Assembly (NCBI GenBank): GCA_046758845.1
Contig: JBHIBA010000004.1
Location: 1 to 48,578, forward strand
DNA from: JBHIBA01 sp046758845
GTDB lineage: Bacteria; UBA8248; JACPRG01; G963555815
Direction of reading: 5' to 3'
DNA: 48,578 bases
Of the stretch, positions 14,531 to 22,660 are shown piece by piece (within the stretch, counting starts at the first letter, position 1; every line of letters begins with the position of its first letter). The notes under the pieces were generated by a model that saw nothing but the letters and a program-made list of their open reading frames with translations, did not search any database and had not been told where the DNA came from. The translations under genes and the position numbers were made by a program.

Positions 14531-16255
14531 ATTCAGAAGGTACACGGTCAGCTTTCAGGCCTGAAGACCGAGCAGATCCGGCGGCTGGAGCGCATGTATC
14601 GGCGAAAGATCCCCCCGGAGCAGCTCATCACCTGGGAGGCGGCGCGCCTCCTGGTTGAAATCTCCACCGAGATCAGACGGCAGGTGGGACTCCTCATCGA
14701 GCGCCGCGGCGAGATCCGCTACGTCATCGTAGGGGACCCCCGGAGCATCTTCATTCCCGACCTGCGAAGGGAGCGCGCCGGTGGACAAAGACTTCGGGGT
14801 CTGAGGTGCGTTCACACCCACTTGTCCGGCGAGGCGCTCAGCCGGGACGACCTGACCGACCTTGCCCTTCTCCGACTGGACCTGATGGCTGCACTGACCC
14901 TGCAAGAGGGCACGCAGCCCGTGCTCCCAGGCGACGTTCACCTGGCCCACCTGCTGCCCGAAAACCCGGAAAACAAGCCCTGGGAAATCCTCGATCCCGT
15001 TCCGCTCGACAGGCTGGAGTTGAACTGCGCCGCGCTCACCGAACACCTGGAGCGGGAGCTCACACGGGTCCAGGGGGGCCGAGCCCGCATCGACCACCGT
15101 GAGCGCGTCATCCTCGTGCACGTGGCCGGCTCGCACAGAACGCGAGATAACGGCCCGGGCTCCCTCGCCGCCCGGCGGGACCCGGAGGCCTCCCTGGAGG
15201 AGTTGAAAGAGCTCGCGCGAAGCAGCGGGCTGGTCATCCTCGACACGGTCATTCAACGCAGGCAGCAACCCGACCCGCGGACCGTCCTGGGCCGGGGAAA
15301 GCTACAGGAATTGGTCATACAGAGCCTTCAGCTCGGGGCGGACGTCATCGTCCTCGACCGCGAGTTGACGCCGGGCCAACTCCGGTCCATCAGCGAATTC
15401 ACCGACCTCAAGGTCATCGACCGCAGTCAGCTCATCCTGGACATCTTCGCCCAGAGGGCCAAGAGCCGGGACGGAAAGATCCAGGTGGAGCTCGCCCAAC
15501 TAAAGTACTTGCTTCCCCGACTGGTGGGCCAGGACGGGGCCATGTCCCGTCTGGCGGGTGGCATCGGCACACGCGGCCCTGGAGAGATGAAGCTGGAGAT
15601 CGACCGCAGGCGCATCCGGGGGCGCATCGCCCGGCTCGAGCGGGAGCTTCAAGGCCTGGACCGTGGACGAAGCCAACGCAGGGCACGCAGACGCAGGAAC
15701 GAACTTCCCATCCTCTCCATCGTGGGCTACACGAACGTCGGCAAATCCACGTTATTGAACGCCCTGACCCACAGCCGGGTGGGTACCGAGGACCTCCTCT
15801 TCGCGACTCTCGACCCGACCAGCCGCCGACTGAGATTCCCCCAGGAAATGGAGGTCATCCTCACGGACACGGTGGGCTTCATCCACGACCTCCCCCAGGA
15901 GCTGATGGCGGCCTTCCGCGCGACCCTGGCCGAGCTGGAGGACGCGGACCTGTTGATCCATCTGGTGGATGTATCGAATCCACGATTCGAAGAGCAGATG
16001 GCCGCCGTGCAGCGCATCTTGCTGGAACTTGGACTTGACGAAATCCCCAGACTTTTGGTCTTTAACAAGACGGACCTGGTTGACCCCTGCACCGTCCAAG
16101 CCCAAACCCGACGTTTCGACGCAGTCGGGATTTCCGCGCTCCACCCCGAAACGCTGACCCCGCTGATCGCACGGGCGCAGAGGATGCTCTGGAAAAAATT
16201 CAGAAAGGCCGACTCTGCGTCACGCCCCGCCGTCGCCACACAGGCGACAACCTGA
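14531..16255 (+). CDS. hflX: Ribosome-associated GTPase HflX
   Basis: A GTPase that binds 50S subunits and splits stalled ribosomes. The HflX N-terminal domain (KVHGQLSGLKTEQIRRLERMYRRKIPPEQ...) precedes GRGKLQELVIQ, a coiled linker with GGIGTRGPGEMKLEIDRRRI, and the G domain: G1 VGYTNVGKST, G2 TLDPTSR, G3 DTVGFI, G4 NKTDL. HflX similarity begins well before the first ATG (14594). The only initiator that fits is ATT at 14531, with GAGGAG eight bases upstream and an in-frame TGA just before it. This gives 574 residues, normal for long HflX forms. A CTG at 14561 is a weaker alternative. Confidence 0.9.
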   Translation: MQKVHGQLSGLKTEQIRRLERMYRRKIPPEQLITWEAARLLVEISTEIRRQVGLLIERRGEIRYVIVGDPRSIFIPDLRRERAGGQRLRGLRCVHTHLSGEALSRDDLTDLALLRLDLMAALTLQEGTQPVLPGDVHLAHLLPENPENKPWEILDPVPLDRLELNCAALTEHLERELTRVQGGRARIDHRERVILVHVAGSHRTRDNGPGSLAARRDPEASLEELKELARSSGLVILDTVIQRRQQPDPRTVLGRGKLQELVIQSLQLGADVIVLDRELTPGQLRSISEFTDLKVIDRSQLILDIFAQRAKSRDGKIQVELAQLKYLLPRLVGQDGAMSRLAGGIGTRGPGEMKLEIDRRRIRGRIARLERELQGLDRGRSQRRARRRRNELPILSIVGYTNVGKSTLLNALTHSRVGTEDLLFATLDPTSRRLRFPQEMEVILTDTVGFIHDLPQELMAAFRATLAELEDADLLIHLVDVSNPRFEEQMAAVQRILLELGLDEIPRLLVFNKTDLVDPCTVQAQTRRFDAVGISALHPETLTPLIARAQRMLWKKFRKADSASRPAVATQATT

Positions 16256-16344
16256 AGCGTCCGGCCAAACCCAAGCACTGCATGCGAGGCGGTGTAGCGC
16301 TGAGGCTCGGCCCGCCCGTGCATGTTGGTGCCTCATGCCACGCT

Positions 16345-16392
16345 CCGCGATTTCCGCTCGGGTCCATGACCCCTCGCTCAAATCGCGGCTAC
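16345..16392. repeat. Palindromic intergenic repeat, family A, partial copy 3
   Basis: Only the second hairpin of the element seen at 3161 and 11072 is present: CCGCGATTT...AAATCGCGGCTAC with a shorter loop (CCGCTCGGGTCCATGACCCCTCGCTC). It lies in the 362-bp gap between hflX and the isochorismatase-fold gene. Confidence 0.7.
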
Positions 16393-16476
16393 AGACTTAA
16401 AAGAAGACGGTCCGCGCCGAACAGATGGACGGTTAGCGGACTCACCGCCTCCGCGAGCAGGCCGGGCGGCAAGCTC

Positions 16477-16540
16477 GGCCGTCAAAAGTTTTCCAGGGGG
16501 TTTTAGGGGGGCCGGTTTTCAAAAAGGCCCCCCTAAGCAT
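16477..16540. repeat. Hairpin repeat, family C, copy 1
   Basis: The block GGCCGTCAAAAGTTTTCC is followed by G-rich sequence and a perfect 11-bp inverted repeat, TTAGGGGGGCC (16503-16513) and GGCCCCCCTAA (16526-16536), around GGTTTTCAAAAA. A second copy is at 30217-30280, where the outer pairs TTA/TAA have become CCA/TGG. A further CCGGCCGGTTTTCAAAGC stretch follows to about 16560, then TCCTGAGCGAAGCCGAAGG. No gene is present. Confidence 0.7.
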
Positions 16541-16617
16541 ATCCGGCCGGTTTTCAAAGCTTGTCCTGAGCGAAGCCGAAGGAATGCCCCCCTGGGAATC
16601 CGCCCTTTCATCCCTAT

Positions 16618-17295
16618 CTACCGAACGGCGGATTCTTCAACGGTCGCCCGGACGCCCTCCAAATAGGCGATCACCTCATCCAACGGGACCACGTCGGCGT
16701 ACTTCATGTGCATGTCCACGAGGCTGACTTTGTGCGAGGTGTCGGAGCGATCCGCCGAGCACTCGATGGGAACTGTCACCCTGTAATTGAGAGAGAAGGC
16801 GTCCACCACCGTCGCCCGGACGCACCCGCTTGTGACCATGCCCGTGACGATGAGGGTGTCCACGTTGTGATAGATGAGGTAGGCATTCAGGTCCGTCCCG
16901 AAGAAGGCGCTCGGTTTGCTTTTGCGAATGACGATTTCACCGGGGCGAGGGGCGATATCCTCAACGATCTCGTTAGACCTCGGATTCATCAGGAGCGGGC
17001 CCTCGTGATCGGACTTCCAGCGCCCTTTCAGGACCGGTTGATCGAAAACGATCCCCGTCGTGTAAAAGACGGGGATTTCGACGCTCCGAGCCGCATCCAG
17101 CAAACGGCCGATGGCGGCGGCGCACGGGCGGCCCGTCTTTTCGCACGCCAGGGGGTATTCATCCTCGACGAACGCCCGGGACATGTCCACGACGACGACC
17201 GCCGCACGGCTTCCAAAGCCGACTCGCCCGCCGGGGTGCCCCTTTTCGAAATATTTGAGATCCTCCTGGGAAAATAGACTCGTATCCAGCTTCAC
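16618..17295 (-). CDS. Isochorismatase-fold cysteine hydrolase
   Basis: A 225-residue member of the isochorismatase/N-carbamoylsarcosine amidase/nicotinamidase superfamily. The probable catalytic triad is visible: D37 in VVVVDMSRAF, K127 in RKSKPSAFFGTDL and C158 in MVTSGCVRATVVDA, the last typical of N-carbamoylsarcosine amidase-type proteins. The start is GTG at 17295 behind GGAGGAGGG. It likely hydrolyses a small amide or carbamoyl compound; the substrate is unknown. A promoter-like pair lies about 90 bp upstream. It is flanked by repeats, not by related metabolic genes. Confidence 0.87.
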   Translation of the reverse strand: MKLDTSLFSQEDLKYFEKGHPGGRVGFGSRAAVVVVDMSRAFVEDEYPLACEKTGRPCAAAIGRLLDAARSVEIPVFYTTGIVFDQPVLKGRWKSDHEGPLLMNPRSNEIVEDIAPRPGEIVIRKSKPSAFFGTDLNAYLIYHNVDTLIVTGMVTSGCVRATVVDAFSLNYRVTVPIECSADRSDTSHKVSLVDMHMKYADVVPLDEVIAYLEGVRATVEESAVR

Positions 17296-17385
17296 CGCGA
17301 TACCCTCCTCCTGGTCTGGGGGGATTCTCCGCTTCCTTCTCTTTCGGGTTCCTGAAAGACGCCTTTCCGAGATAAGCCACCTAGA

Positions 17386-17414
17386 ATTTTATAACTTATT
17401 AAATCTGCTGTCAC
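17386..17414 (-). promoter_or_regulatory. Possible sigma-70 promoter for the isochorismatase-fold gene
   Basis: On the minus strand GTGACA (17414-17409), 17 bp, TAAAAT (17391-17386), within an AT-rich patch that stands out from the GC-rich surroundings, 91 bp from the start codon. Confidence 0.45.
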
Positions 17415-17523
17415 GTGGAAGGTTTCGGCGGTAATCTAGGGTTTTTCGGAGAAAAGGGGCGGCGCAGAGGTGTTCACTCTCGCGTCTTCTTGCGGCGGGC
17501 GCCATCGCTCCCGGAGGTCCGGA

Positions 17524-18159
17524 TTGGGCGAAACGCTTATCCCCTTTCTGATCAGCGTCGCGGCGATCTCCCTCACCGGGATTCTGATGCCCGGTCCGGT
17601 GACGGCCGCGACCATCGCCTTGAGTCGAAACCGACGCTGGGCGGGTCTGGGTGTGGGCGTCGGCCATTGCCTTGTGGAGGTCCCGGTGGTCGCCCTGCTT
17701 GTCTGGGGAGCGGGATCCTTTTTGAAGGAGCCCTTCTTACAGCGAGCCCTGGGGGTGTCCGGGGGACTGGTTCTCGGGTGGATGGGCTGGTCGATGCTCC
17801 GCCAAAGGGGCCGCTTGTCGGCGGGGGAGACCACGGGACGCGATGAAGGGCGAAGTCTGGGAAGGGAACCCCTGAAGGCCGGCCTCCTCACCAGCCTCGG
17901 CAATCCCTACATCTTCCTGTGGTGGGCGACCGTGGGGGCGGCGATGGTGGCCCAGGGAGAACGTTTCGGCGCAACGGGTCTCGCCGGGCTCGCCGCGGTC
18001 CACTGGGCTTGTGACCTGGGCTGGGGGGCGGCGGTGGGGGTATCCTCCTATGGCGTCCTCGGAAGGATGTCCGCCCGGCTCCAATCGGCCGTATTCGCCG
18101 CTTGTGGATTCACGCTTTTCGGATTCGGCGTCCGGTTCTTTCTCCTGGGCATCCTCTGA
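17524..18159 (+). CDS. LysE/RhtB-type amino acid exporter
   Basis: An integral membrane protein of about 211 residues with six likely hydrophobic segments. It has the family's N-terminal TGILMPGPVTAATIALSRNRRWAGLGVGVGHCLVEVPVV, a middle loop (LRQRGRLSAGE...), then KAGLLTSLGNPYIFLWWATVGAAM, and two closing helices. LysE proteins export amino acids or small metabolites by exchange with protons. I chose TTG at 17524, behind GGAGG; the 18 codons upstream are cysteine- and arginine-rich and unlike the family. It converges with the UPF0104 gene (22-nt gap). The substrate is unknown. Confidence 0.85.
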   Translation: MGETLIPFLISVAAISLTGILMPGPVTAATIALSRNRRWAGLGVGVGHCLVEVPVVALLVWGAGSFLKEPFLQRALGVSGGLVLGWMGWSMLRQRGRLSAGETTGRDEGRSLGREPLKAGLLTSLGNPYIFLWWATVGAAMVAQGERFGATGLAGLAAVHWACDLGWGAAVGVSSYGVLGRMSARLQSAVFAACGFTLFGFGVRFFLLGIL

Positions 18160-18181
18160 AAGGGCGAGGGGCGGAGACGAT

Positions 18182-19225
18182 TCAGGTGGCCGATTCCTGC
18201 CGGGTCGAGACGAGTTGGCCGAGGCTCAGGTTTTCCCTCCACAGGAACCCCAATCCCACAACGATAATGGGCAGGAAGCCCGCGATGTGGACGACGACGG
18301 CGAAGCTGAGGGCCACCCCATCCGGCACACCGTAAAACCGGGCCCCGAGGACGGCGGCCGCATGAAAGGTTCCCACAAATCCGGGAGAGGAGGGGATCAT
18401 CACACCCAGCGCCTGCAACACCATCAGGAAGACCGGAGCATGCCAGGGCAGGTCCAGGCCAAAGGCGCGCAACGTGAAGTAATTCGTCCCCAGCCCGATG
18501 ACCCACAGAAGGCAGGTGTAGAAGATAGTCATGGTTCCGCGGCTCCAGGAATCGGGGACGTAAATCCCCCCGATGAAACCGTCCAAGGTATCGCGCGCCT
18601 TGCCGGCGAAACGGTGTGAAACAGGGCTCAGGAGCCTGTCCAGGACCCAAAGCGTCTTACCGTGCGACAGCCGCAACCCGACCAGAAGCAGGATGATCCC
18701 CGCATAGAAAGCCAAAGACAGGATACCCGCCCAGCGCAGCCCGGATCTCAGAGAGAACCCGCCCAGGAAGAAACCCTCCGGGCCGCCCCCCCCCGGAGAA
18801 GGATCGGGAAAAGGGACGACCCAGAGGGCGATGACCAGAAAGATCAAGATCCATGAACCGTCCAACAACCGCTCAATAATGATGGAGGCGAAGATGGCGC
18901 TCTTGCTCTTTCCCTCCCTGTGTCCCAAACACCAGGCCCGGACGAACTCCCCGATCCGCGCGGGCAGGAGTCCGTTCGCCATGAAGCCGATGAAAGTCGC
19001 CGAAAGGCGTCCGTGAAAGGAGGCCTGAAGGTCGTCTCTCAACAAATACCGCCAGCGCCAGGCCCGGATGAAGATTAATACCAAGCTGGTGATGGCCGCC
19101 GGGAGGACCCACCCATAATGCGCCGTCCGGAAGGCGTCGGCCGCGTCACGAAAATCGATCTGGAACAGGATCGCGGCCACGGCCGCCGCGCTCACCAAAA
19201 TGCCCAGCCAGAAGTTAAGGCGCAT
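18182..19225 (-). CDS. UPF0104 / lysylphosphatidylglycerol synthase-type membrane protein
   Basis: A 347-residue polytopic protein with about eight hydrophobic segments. The motifs RAWRWRYLL, ATFIGFMANGLLPARIGEFVRAWCLG and MIPSSPGFVGTFHAAAVLG are characteristic of the flippase-like domain family found in MprF and in stand-alone YbhN/AglD proteins. Stand-alone members are thought to move lipids or lipid-linked compounds across the membrane; no synthase domain is attached here. The start codon overlaps the end of ribF by 11 bases, so they are one operon. The substrate is unknown. Confidence 0.85.
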   Translation of the reverse strand: MRLNFWLGILVSAAAVAAILFQIDFRDAADAFRTAHYGWVLPAAITSLVLIFIRAWRWRYLLRDDLQASFHGRLSATFIGFMANGLLPARIGEFVRAWCLGHREGKSKSAIFASIIIERLLDGSWILIFLVIALWVVPFPDPSPGGGGPEGFFLGGFSLRSGLRWAGILSLAFYAGIILLLVGLRLSHGKTLWVLDRLLSPVSHRFAGKARDTLDGFIGGIYVPDSWSRGTMTIFYTCLLWVIGLGTNYFTLRAFGLDLPWHAPVFLMVLQALGVMIPSSPGFVGTFHAAAVLGARFYGVPDGVALSFAVVVHIAGFLPIIVVGLGFLWRENLSLGQLVSTRQESAT

Positions 19226-20156
19226 TTCTCTTTTCTTCCAGGAAGAACCTCCTGGCTTCTTCCACGTCCCGCCTGACCTGTTCCACCAGGTCTTTCACCG
19301 AGGGGAACTTCCGTTCGGGCCGGAGCCTGCGGCAAAAGCGAACCTGGATCTGCTTGCCGTAAAGATCTCCGCCGAAATCGAACAGATGGGCCTCGATGGC
19401 CAGGGCCTCGCCGCCGAACGTGGGGTTCACACCGACGTTCACCACACCGGGATGGATCTCCCCCTCGATGACCATCCGGGCCACATACACCCCCTTGGCC
19501 GGGACGATGAGGTCTCCCGGTTGGAGGTTGGCCGTCGGGAAACCCAGGCCGGCTCCCCTTCTGGCCCCCTGAACCACTTCTCCCTCGACCCCATATTCCC
19601 TTCCCAGCAAGTTGGCGGCCCTCTCCACTTGCCCTTCGTGCAAGAGGGAACGGATTCTGGTGCTGCTGACCACCTCGCCCTCCACATGGAAGGGTCCCAC
19701 CACGTGAGTCTCGTATCCCAAACTTCGGGCCCGCTCCTGCAAGAACCGGGCGGTCCCCGTCCTTCCCCGCCCAAAGCAAAAGTTAAAACCCACAACAACC
19801 TCGCGGGCCCGGATGGTATTAAAGACGATCTTCTCCACAAAATCCTCGGCCTCGATCAGCGAAAACTCTCGGTTGAACGGAACGATGAGGGCTATCTCGA
19901 TCCCGGCCTCTTCCATCAGGGCGCATTTGGCCGGCGTGTCGGTGAGGTAACGGAAGTGCCGCTCGGGGGCGAAGAACTGGGAGGGGTCCGGCCAGAACGT
20001 CATGGCGATAGAGGTTCCAGAACGGCGTCGAGCGATCTCCGCCGCCTGGCGCAAGATTTGCTGATGGCCCAAGTGGACGCCATCGAAGTTCCCGATGGTC
20101 AGCGCCGGGTAGGGCAGATCAGGGAAGAATTGGTCGAGGCCTTCGATAATTCTCAT
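19215..20156 (-). CDS. ribF: Bifunctional riboflavin kinase / FAD synthetase
   Basis: A 313-residue enzyme that makes FMN from riboflavin and then FAD. The N-terminal adenylyltransferase domain has LTIGNFDGVHLGHQQIL (HIGH-like) and VVGFNFCFGRGRTG, with SSTRIR near residue 160. The C-terminal flavokinase domain has GAGLGFPTANL, GVYVARM, GVVNVGVNPTFGG and HLFDFGGDLYGKQI. The length is standard. It shares a transcript with the UPF0104 membrane gene. Confidence 0.95.
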   Translation of the reverse strand: MRIIEGLDQFFPDLPYPALTIGNFDGVHLGHQQILRQAAEIARRRSGTSIAMTFWPDPSQFFAPERHFRYLTDTPAKCALMEEAGIEIALIVPFNREFSLIEAEDFVEKIVFNTIRAREVVVGFNFCFGRGRTGTARFLQERARSLGYETHVVGPFHVEGEVVSSTRIRSLLHEGQVERAANLLGREYGVEGEVVQGARRGAGLGFPTANLQPGDLIVPAKGVYVARMVIEGEIHPGVVNVGVNPTFGGEALAIEAHLFDFGGDLYGKQIQVRFCRRLRPERKFPSVKDLVEQVRRDVEEARRFFLEEKRNAP

Positions 20157-20450
20157 CTATGGGGAAGACTTCTCACCTAGGGCAGAGCAGAAGCCTCGGG
20201 GAAACCTGACTCGAATCGAATCCGTCATTGACACTGGAAATCACAACCTTAAAATACCCCCAGGTATAGCACCTGCACGGCCTCCCTTCAACCTCAAGAC
20301 GTAGGTCCCTCTGGGTAATTTGAAGACAAACCCCCGGCCGTCTTCTCGGCCCGGAAGTGGACCCACCAGACGACCCCATAAGAGGCGAGGCGAAAGCGCC
20401 TAGATCATGCCCTTTCACCTTTCGGCACAAGACCGGCAAAGGTCTAACTT
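20157..20450. other. Divergent intergenic region between ribF and the TolC-like gene
   Basis: About 290 bp without a convincing gene. It contains the promoter pair at 20228-20255 reading right, which leaves a leader of about 190 nt before the TolC-like start. No riboswitch fold is recognised, in particular no clear FMN riboswitch signature in front of ribF. Confidence 0.4.
20228..20255 (+). promoter_or_regulatory. Sigma-70-like promoter for the tolC-ruvX-mltG run
   Basis: A perfect TTGACA (20228-20233), 16-bp spacer, and TAAAAT (20250-20255), lying about 195 bp upstream of the TolC-like start. Confidence 0.55.
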
Positions 20451-22199
20451 ATGACAAAAAGATGTGACGACCCGGGCGCTTCAAGCCCTCGGCCAAGCCG
20501 CAGGCGCCCATGGGACAAATGCAGCCGCCGAGGCCCATCTGGGCCGTTCAGGGCCCTTTTATGGGCTGGCTTTTTTCCCGTCCTGCTGGCCTCGTGGCCG
20601 ACCGGGGGATCGATGGGCCAGACGCGTCCGGTTTTGACTGTCGCGCCCTCCTTTCAATTGGAGCCCACGGAGCTGGCCCAGCTCCCTCCTGCACTGCGGG
20701 AAAGACCCGGAAGAACCGAGCGCGCCGCTCAAGGGGATCTCAAGCCGGCCCCTGAGGGTGCTCAGAGAACGCAGCGGCTTTCCCTGACTGACAGCATCCG
20801 CATCGGACTGGGCAGGAACTTCGACATCCACGTCGAGCAGCTGAACCCACGGATCCGGGCGCAGGACATCCAACGCGAAGAGGCGCCGTTTGACCCTTTG
20901 GTATTTGCGGAGGGGAACGCGAACCAAACCATCCGCCCGACCTTGTCGGCCCTGGCGCGAACGACCGATAGCAACGTTAGGGACCAGATGGTCCGTACGG
21001 GGGTCCGCCAGCGGTTCAAGACCGGGACCTCTTTTGAGTTCTCCGCCGAAGTGGACAGAAGCCAGAACAACGCCGGGTTCATCCAGTTCAACCCGGCTTA
21101 CACACCCATGGTCAACCTGACGGTCACGCAAAACCTGCTCAAGAACTTCGGGACCGCGGCCAATACCACCGCCATCCGGGTCGCCAGAAACAATGAAAGA
21201 ACCTCCGCCAGCGCGTTCCGGGATCGCGTGATCAACGTGGTTTCCGATATCGAGAATCTTTACTGGGAGCTCGTCTTCAGCATCCAGGACCTCGAGGTGA
21301 AAAAGAAATCCCTGGCCCTGGCCCTGGATCTCCTCCGCCGGAACAAGATTCAGGTCGAGGTGGGGACCATGGCCCCCATTGAGATCGTCCAAGCCGAGGC
21401 GAGCGTGGCGAGCCGGGAGGCCGATGTCATCACCAGCGAACAACTGGTTCGGGACAACGAGGACCGGTTAAAGCGGGCGCTGAATCTTCCCAAAGACTTC
21501 ACTTCCTGGAACATCCGCATCAACCCCACGGATGAGCCGAGGGTCATCCCGCAAGCGCCCGATGTCCAGAGGGCTTTTCGCTCGGCGGTTGAAAACCGGC
21601 CGGATTACGCCCAGGCGAAGCTGGACATTGAAAACAAGAACATCCAGGTAAAATTCGCGGAGAACCAGCTCCTTCCCACGCTGGACCTTAGAGCGAGCTT
21701 CGGCTTGAACGGATTGGACGACGATCTCACATCCTCCGTCGGAGATTTCAACGGCGATTTCCGCCAATGGCAGGTCGCTCTCACCTTCGAATTCCCCCTG
21801 CGGAATCGGGCGGCCAAAAGCGCCCTGACCCAACGCAAGATCGAAACCGCCCAATCCCTTCTGTCCCTCAAAAACCTCGAACAGCAAATCTTCCTGGAAG
21901 TCAGAGAAGCCGTGCGGAACATCTTGACGGCCCAGAAACGGGTCGAGGCCACCACCGCCGCAAGGGTGCTCGCCGAGAGACAGCTCGACGCGGAAGAGAA
22001 AAAGTTCGCCGTCGGCCTATCGACGAGCTTCCAGGTTCTGGACTTTCAGGAGGACCTGGCCACGGCCCAGAGCGACGAGACCCGATCCATCACGGACCAG
22101 ATCAAGGCCCTGGTCACCTATCGGCGGGTCATCGCCCAGACCTTGCGCAGCCACCAGATCCGCCTGGAAGATGTCGGGAAGGGGCCCAATGGAAGATAG
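20451..22199 (+). CDS. TolC-family outer membrane efflux protein
   Basis: A 582-residue outer-membrane channel component of tripartite export systems. A basic start and a hydrophobic stretch (ALLWAGFFPVLLAS, about residues 35-48) form a signal peptide after an unusually long n-region, so the true start may be further in. Two outer-membrane efflux repeats follow, with long helical segments (VINVVSDIENLYWELVFSIQDLEVKKKSL; EQQIFLEVREAVRNILTAQKRVEATTAARVLAERQLDAEEKKF) and short strands (GTSFEFSAEV, VNLTVTQNLLK). No inner-membrane pump or adaptor gene is adjacent. Its partner must be elsewhere. Confidence 0.88.
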   Translation: MTKRCDDPGASSPRPSRRRPWDKCSRRGPSGPFRALLWAGFFPVLLASWPTGGSMGQTRPVLTVAPSFQLEPTELAQLPPALRERPGRTERAAQGDLKPAPEGAQRTQRLSLTDSIRIGLGRNFDIHVEQLNPRIRAQDIQREEAPFDPLVFAEGNANQTIRPTLSALARTTDSNVRDQMVRTGVRQRFKTGTSFEFSAEVDRSQNNAGFIQFNPAYTPMVNLTVTQNLLKNFGTAANTTAIRVARNNERTSASAFRDRVINVVSDIENLYWELVFSIQDLEVKKKSLALALDLLRRNKIQVEVGTMAPIEIVQAEASVASREADVITSEQLVRDNEDRLKRALNLPKDFTSWNIRINPTDEPRVIPQAPDVQRAFRSAVENRPDYAQAKLDIENKNIQVKFAENQLLPTLDLRASFGLNGLDDDLTSSVGDFNGDFRQWQVALTFEFPLRNRAAKSALTQRKIETAQSLLSLKNLEQQIFLEVREAVRNILTAQKRVEATTAARVLAERQLDAEEKKFAVGLSTSFQVLDFQEDLATAQSDETRSITDQIKALVTYRRVIAQTLRSHQIRLEDVGKGPNGR

Positions 22200-22653
22200 G
22201 CGGAAGTTGCCCGAGAACGCCGGGACGGCGCGAATTCTGGCTGTGGACCTGGGGTCCCGGCGGATTGGACTCGCCATCAGCGACCCCTTGGGAGTCACCG
22301 CCCAGCCCCTGCCGACCCTGAAAGCGGAGAATTTCGATGCGAACGTGGAGGCCGTGGCCGCCGTCGCCGCCGAGCACGAAGCGAAGACCATCGTCGTCGG
22401 GCTCCCCCTCCGAATGAACGGGACGGCGGGAAAGGAGGCTCGCCAGGCCGAACGCTTCGCCGAGGCCCTTCGTGAGAGGTCCCAACTCCCGGTTCACACC
22501 TGGGACGAACGGCTGACCACCGTGGCCTCGGAGAAGAGCCTCATCGCCGCCGGACATCGCCGCAAAAGACGCCGCGCCGTCATTGATTCGGCGGCATCCA
22601 TCCTGATTCTCCAGGGCTTCCTCGACTCCAGGAAAAGACGAACCCCTACGTGA
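22189..22653 (+). CDS. ruvX: Putative Holliday junction resolvase / pre-16S rRNA nuclease YqgF
   Basis: A 154-residue RNase H-fold protein with ILAVDLGSRRIGLAISD (first Asp), KTIVVGLPLRMNG, the WDERLTT element (Glu) and DSAASILILQGFLD (last Asp): the complete YqgF set. The family trims the 5' end of 16S rRNA and has been proposed as a resolvase. I chose ATG at 22189 behind GGAAGGGG, overlapping the TolC-like stop by 11 bases; an ATG six codons earlier is possible. It is coupled to mltG 8 nt downstream. Confidence 0.93.
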   Translation: MEDRRKLPENAGTARILAVDLGSRRIGLAISDPLGVTAQPLPTLKAENFDANVEAVAAVAAEHEAKTIVVGLPLRMNGTAGKEARQAERFAEALRERSQLPVHTWDERLTTVASEKSLIAAGHRRKRRRAVIDSAASILILQGFLDSRKRRTPT

Positions 22654-22660
22654 GGCCGAG

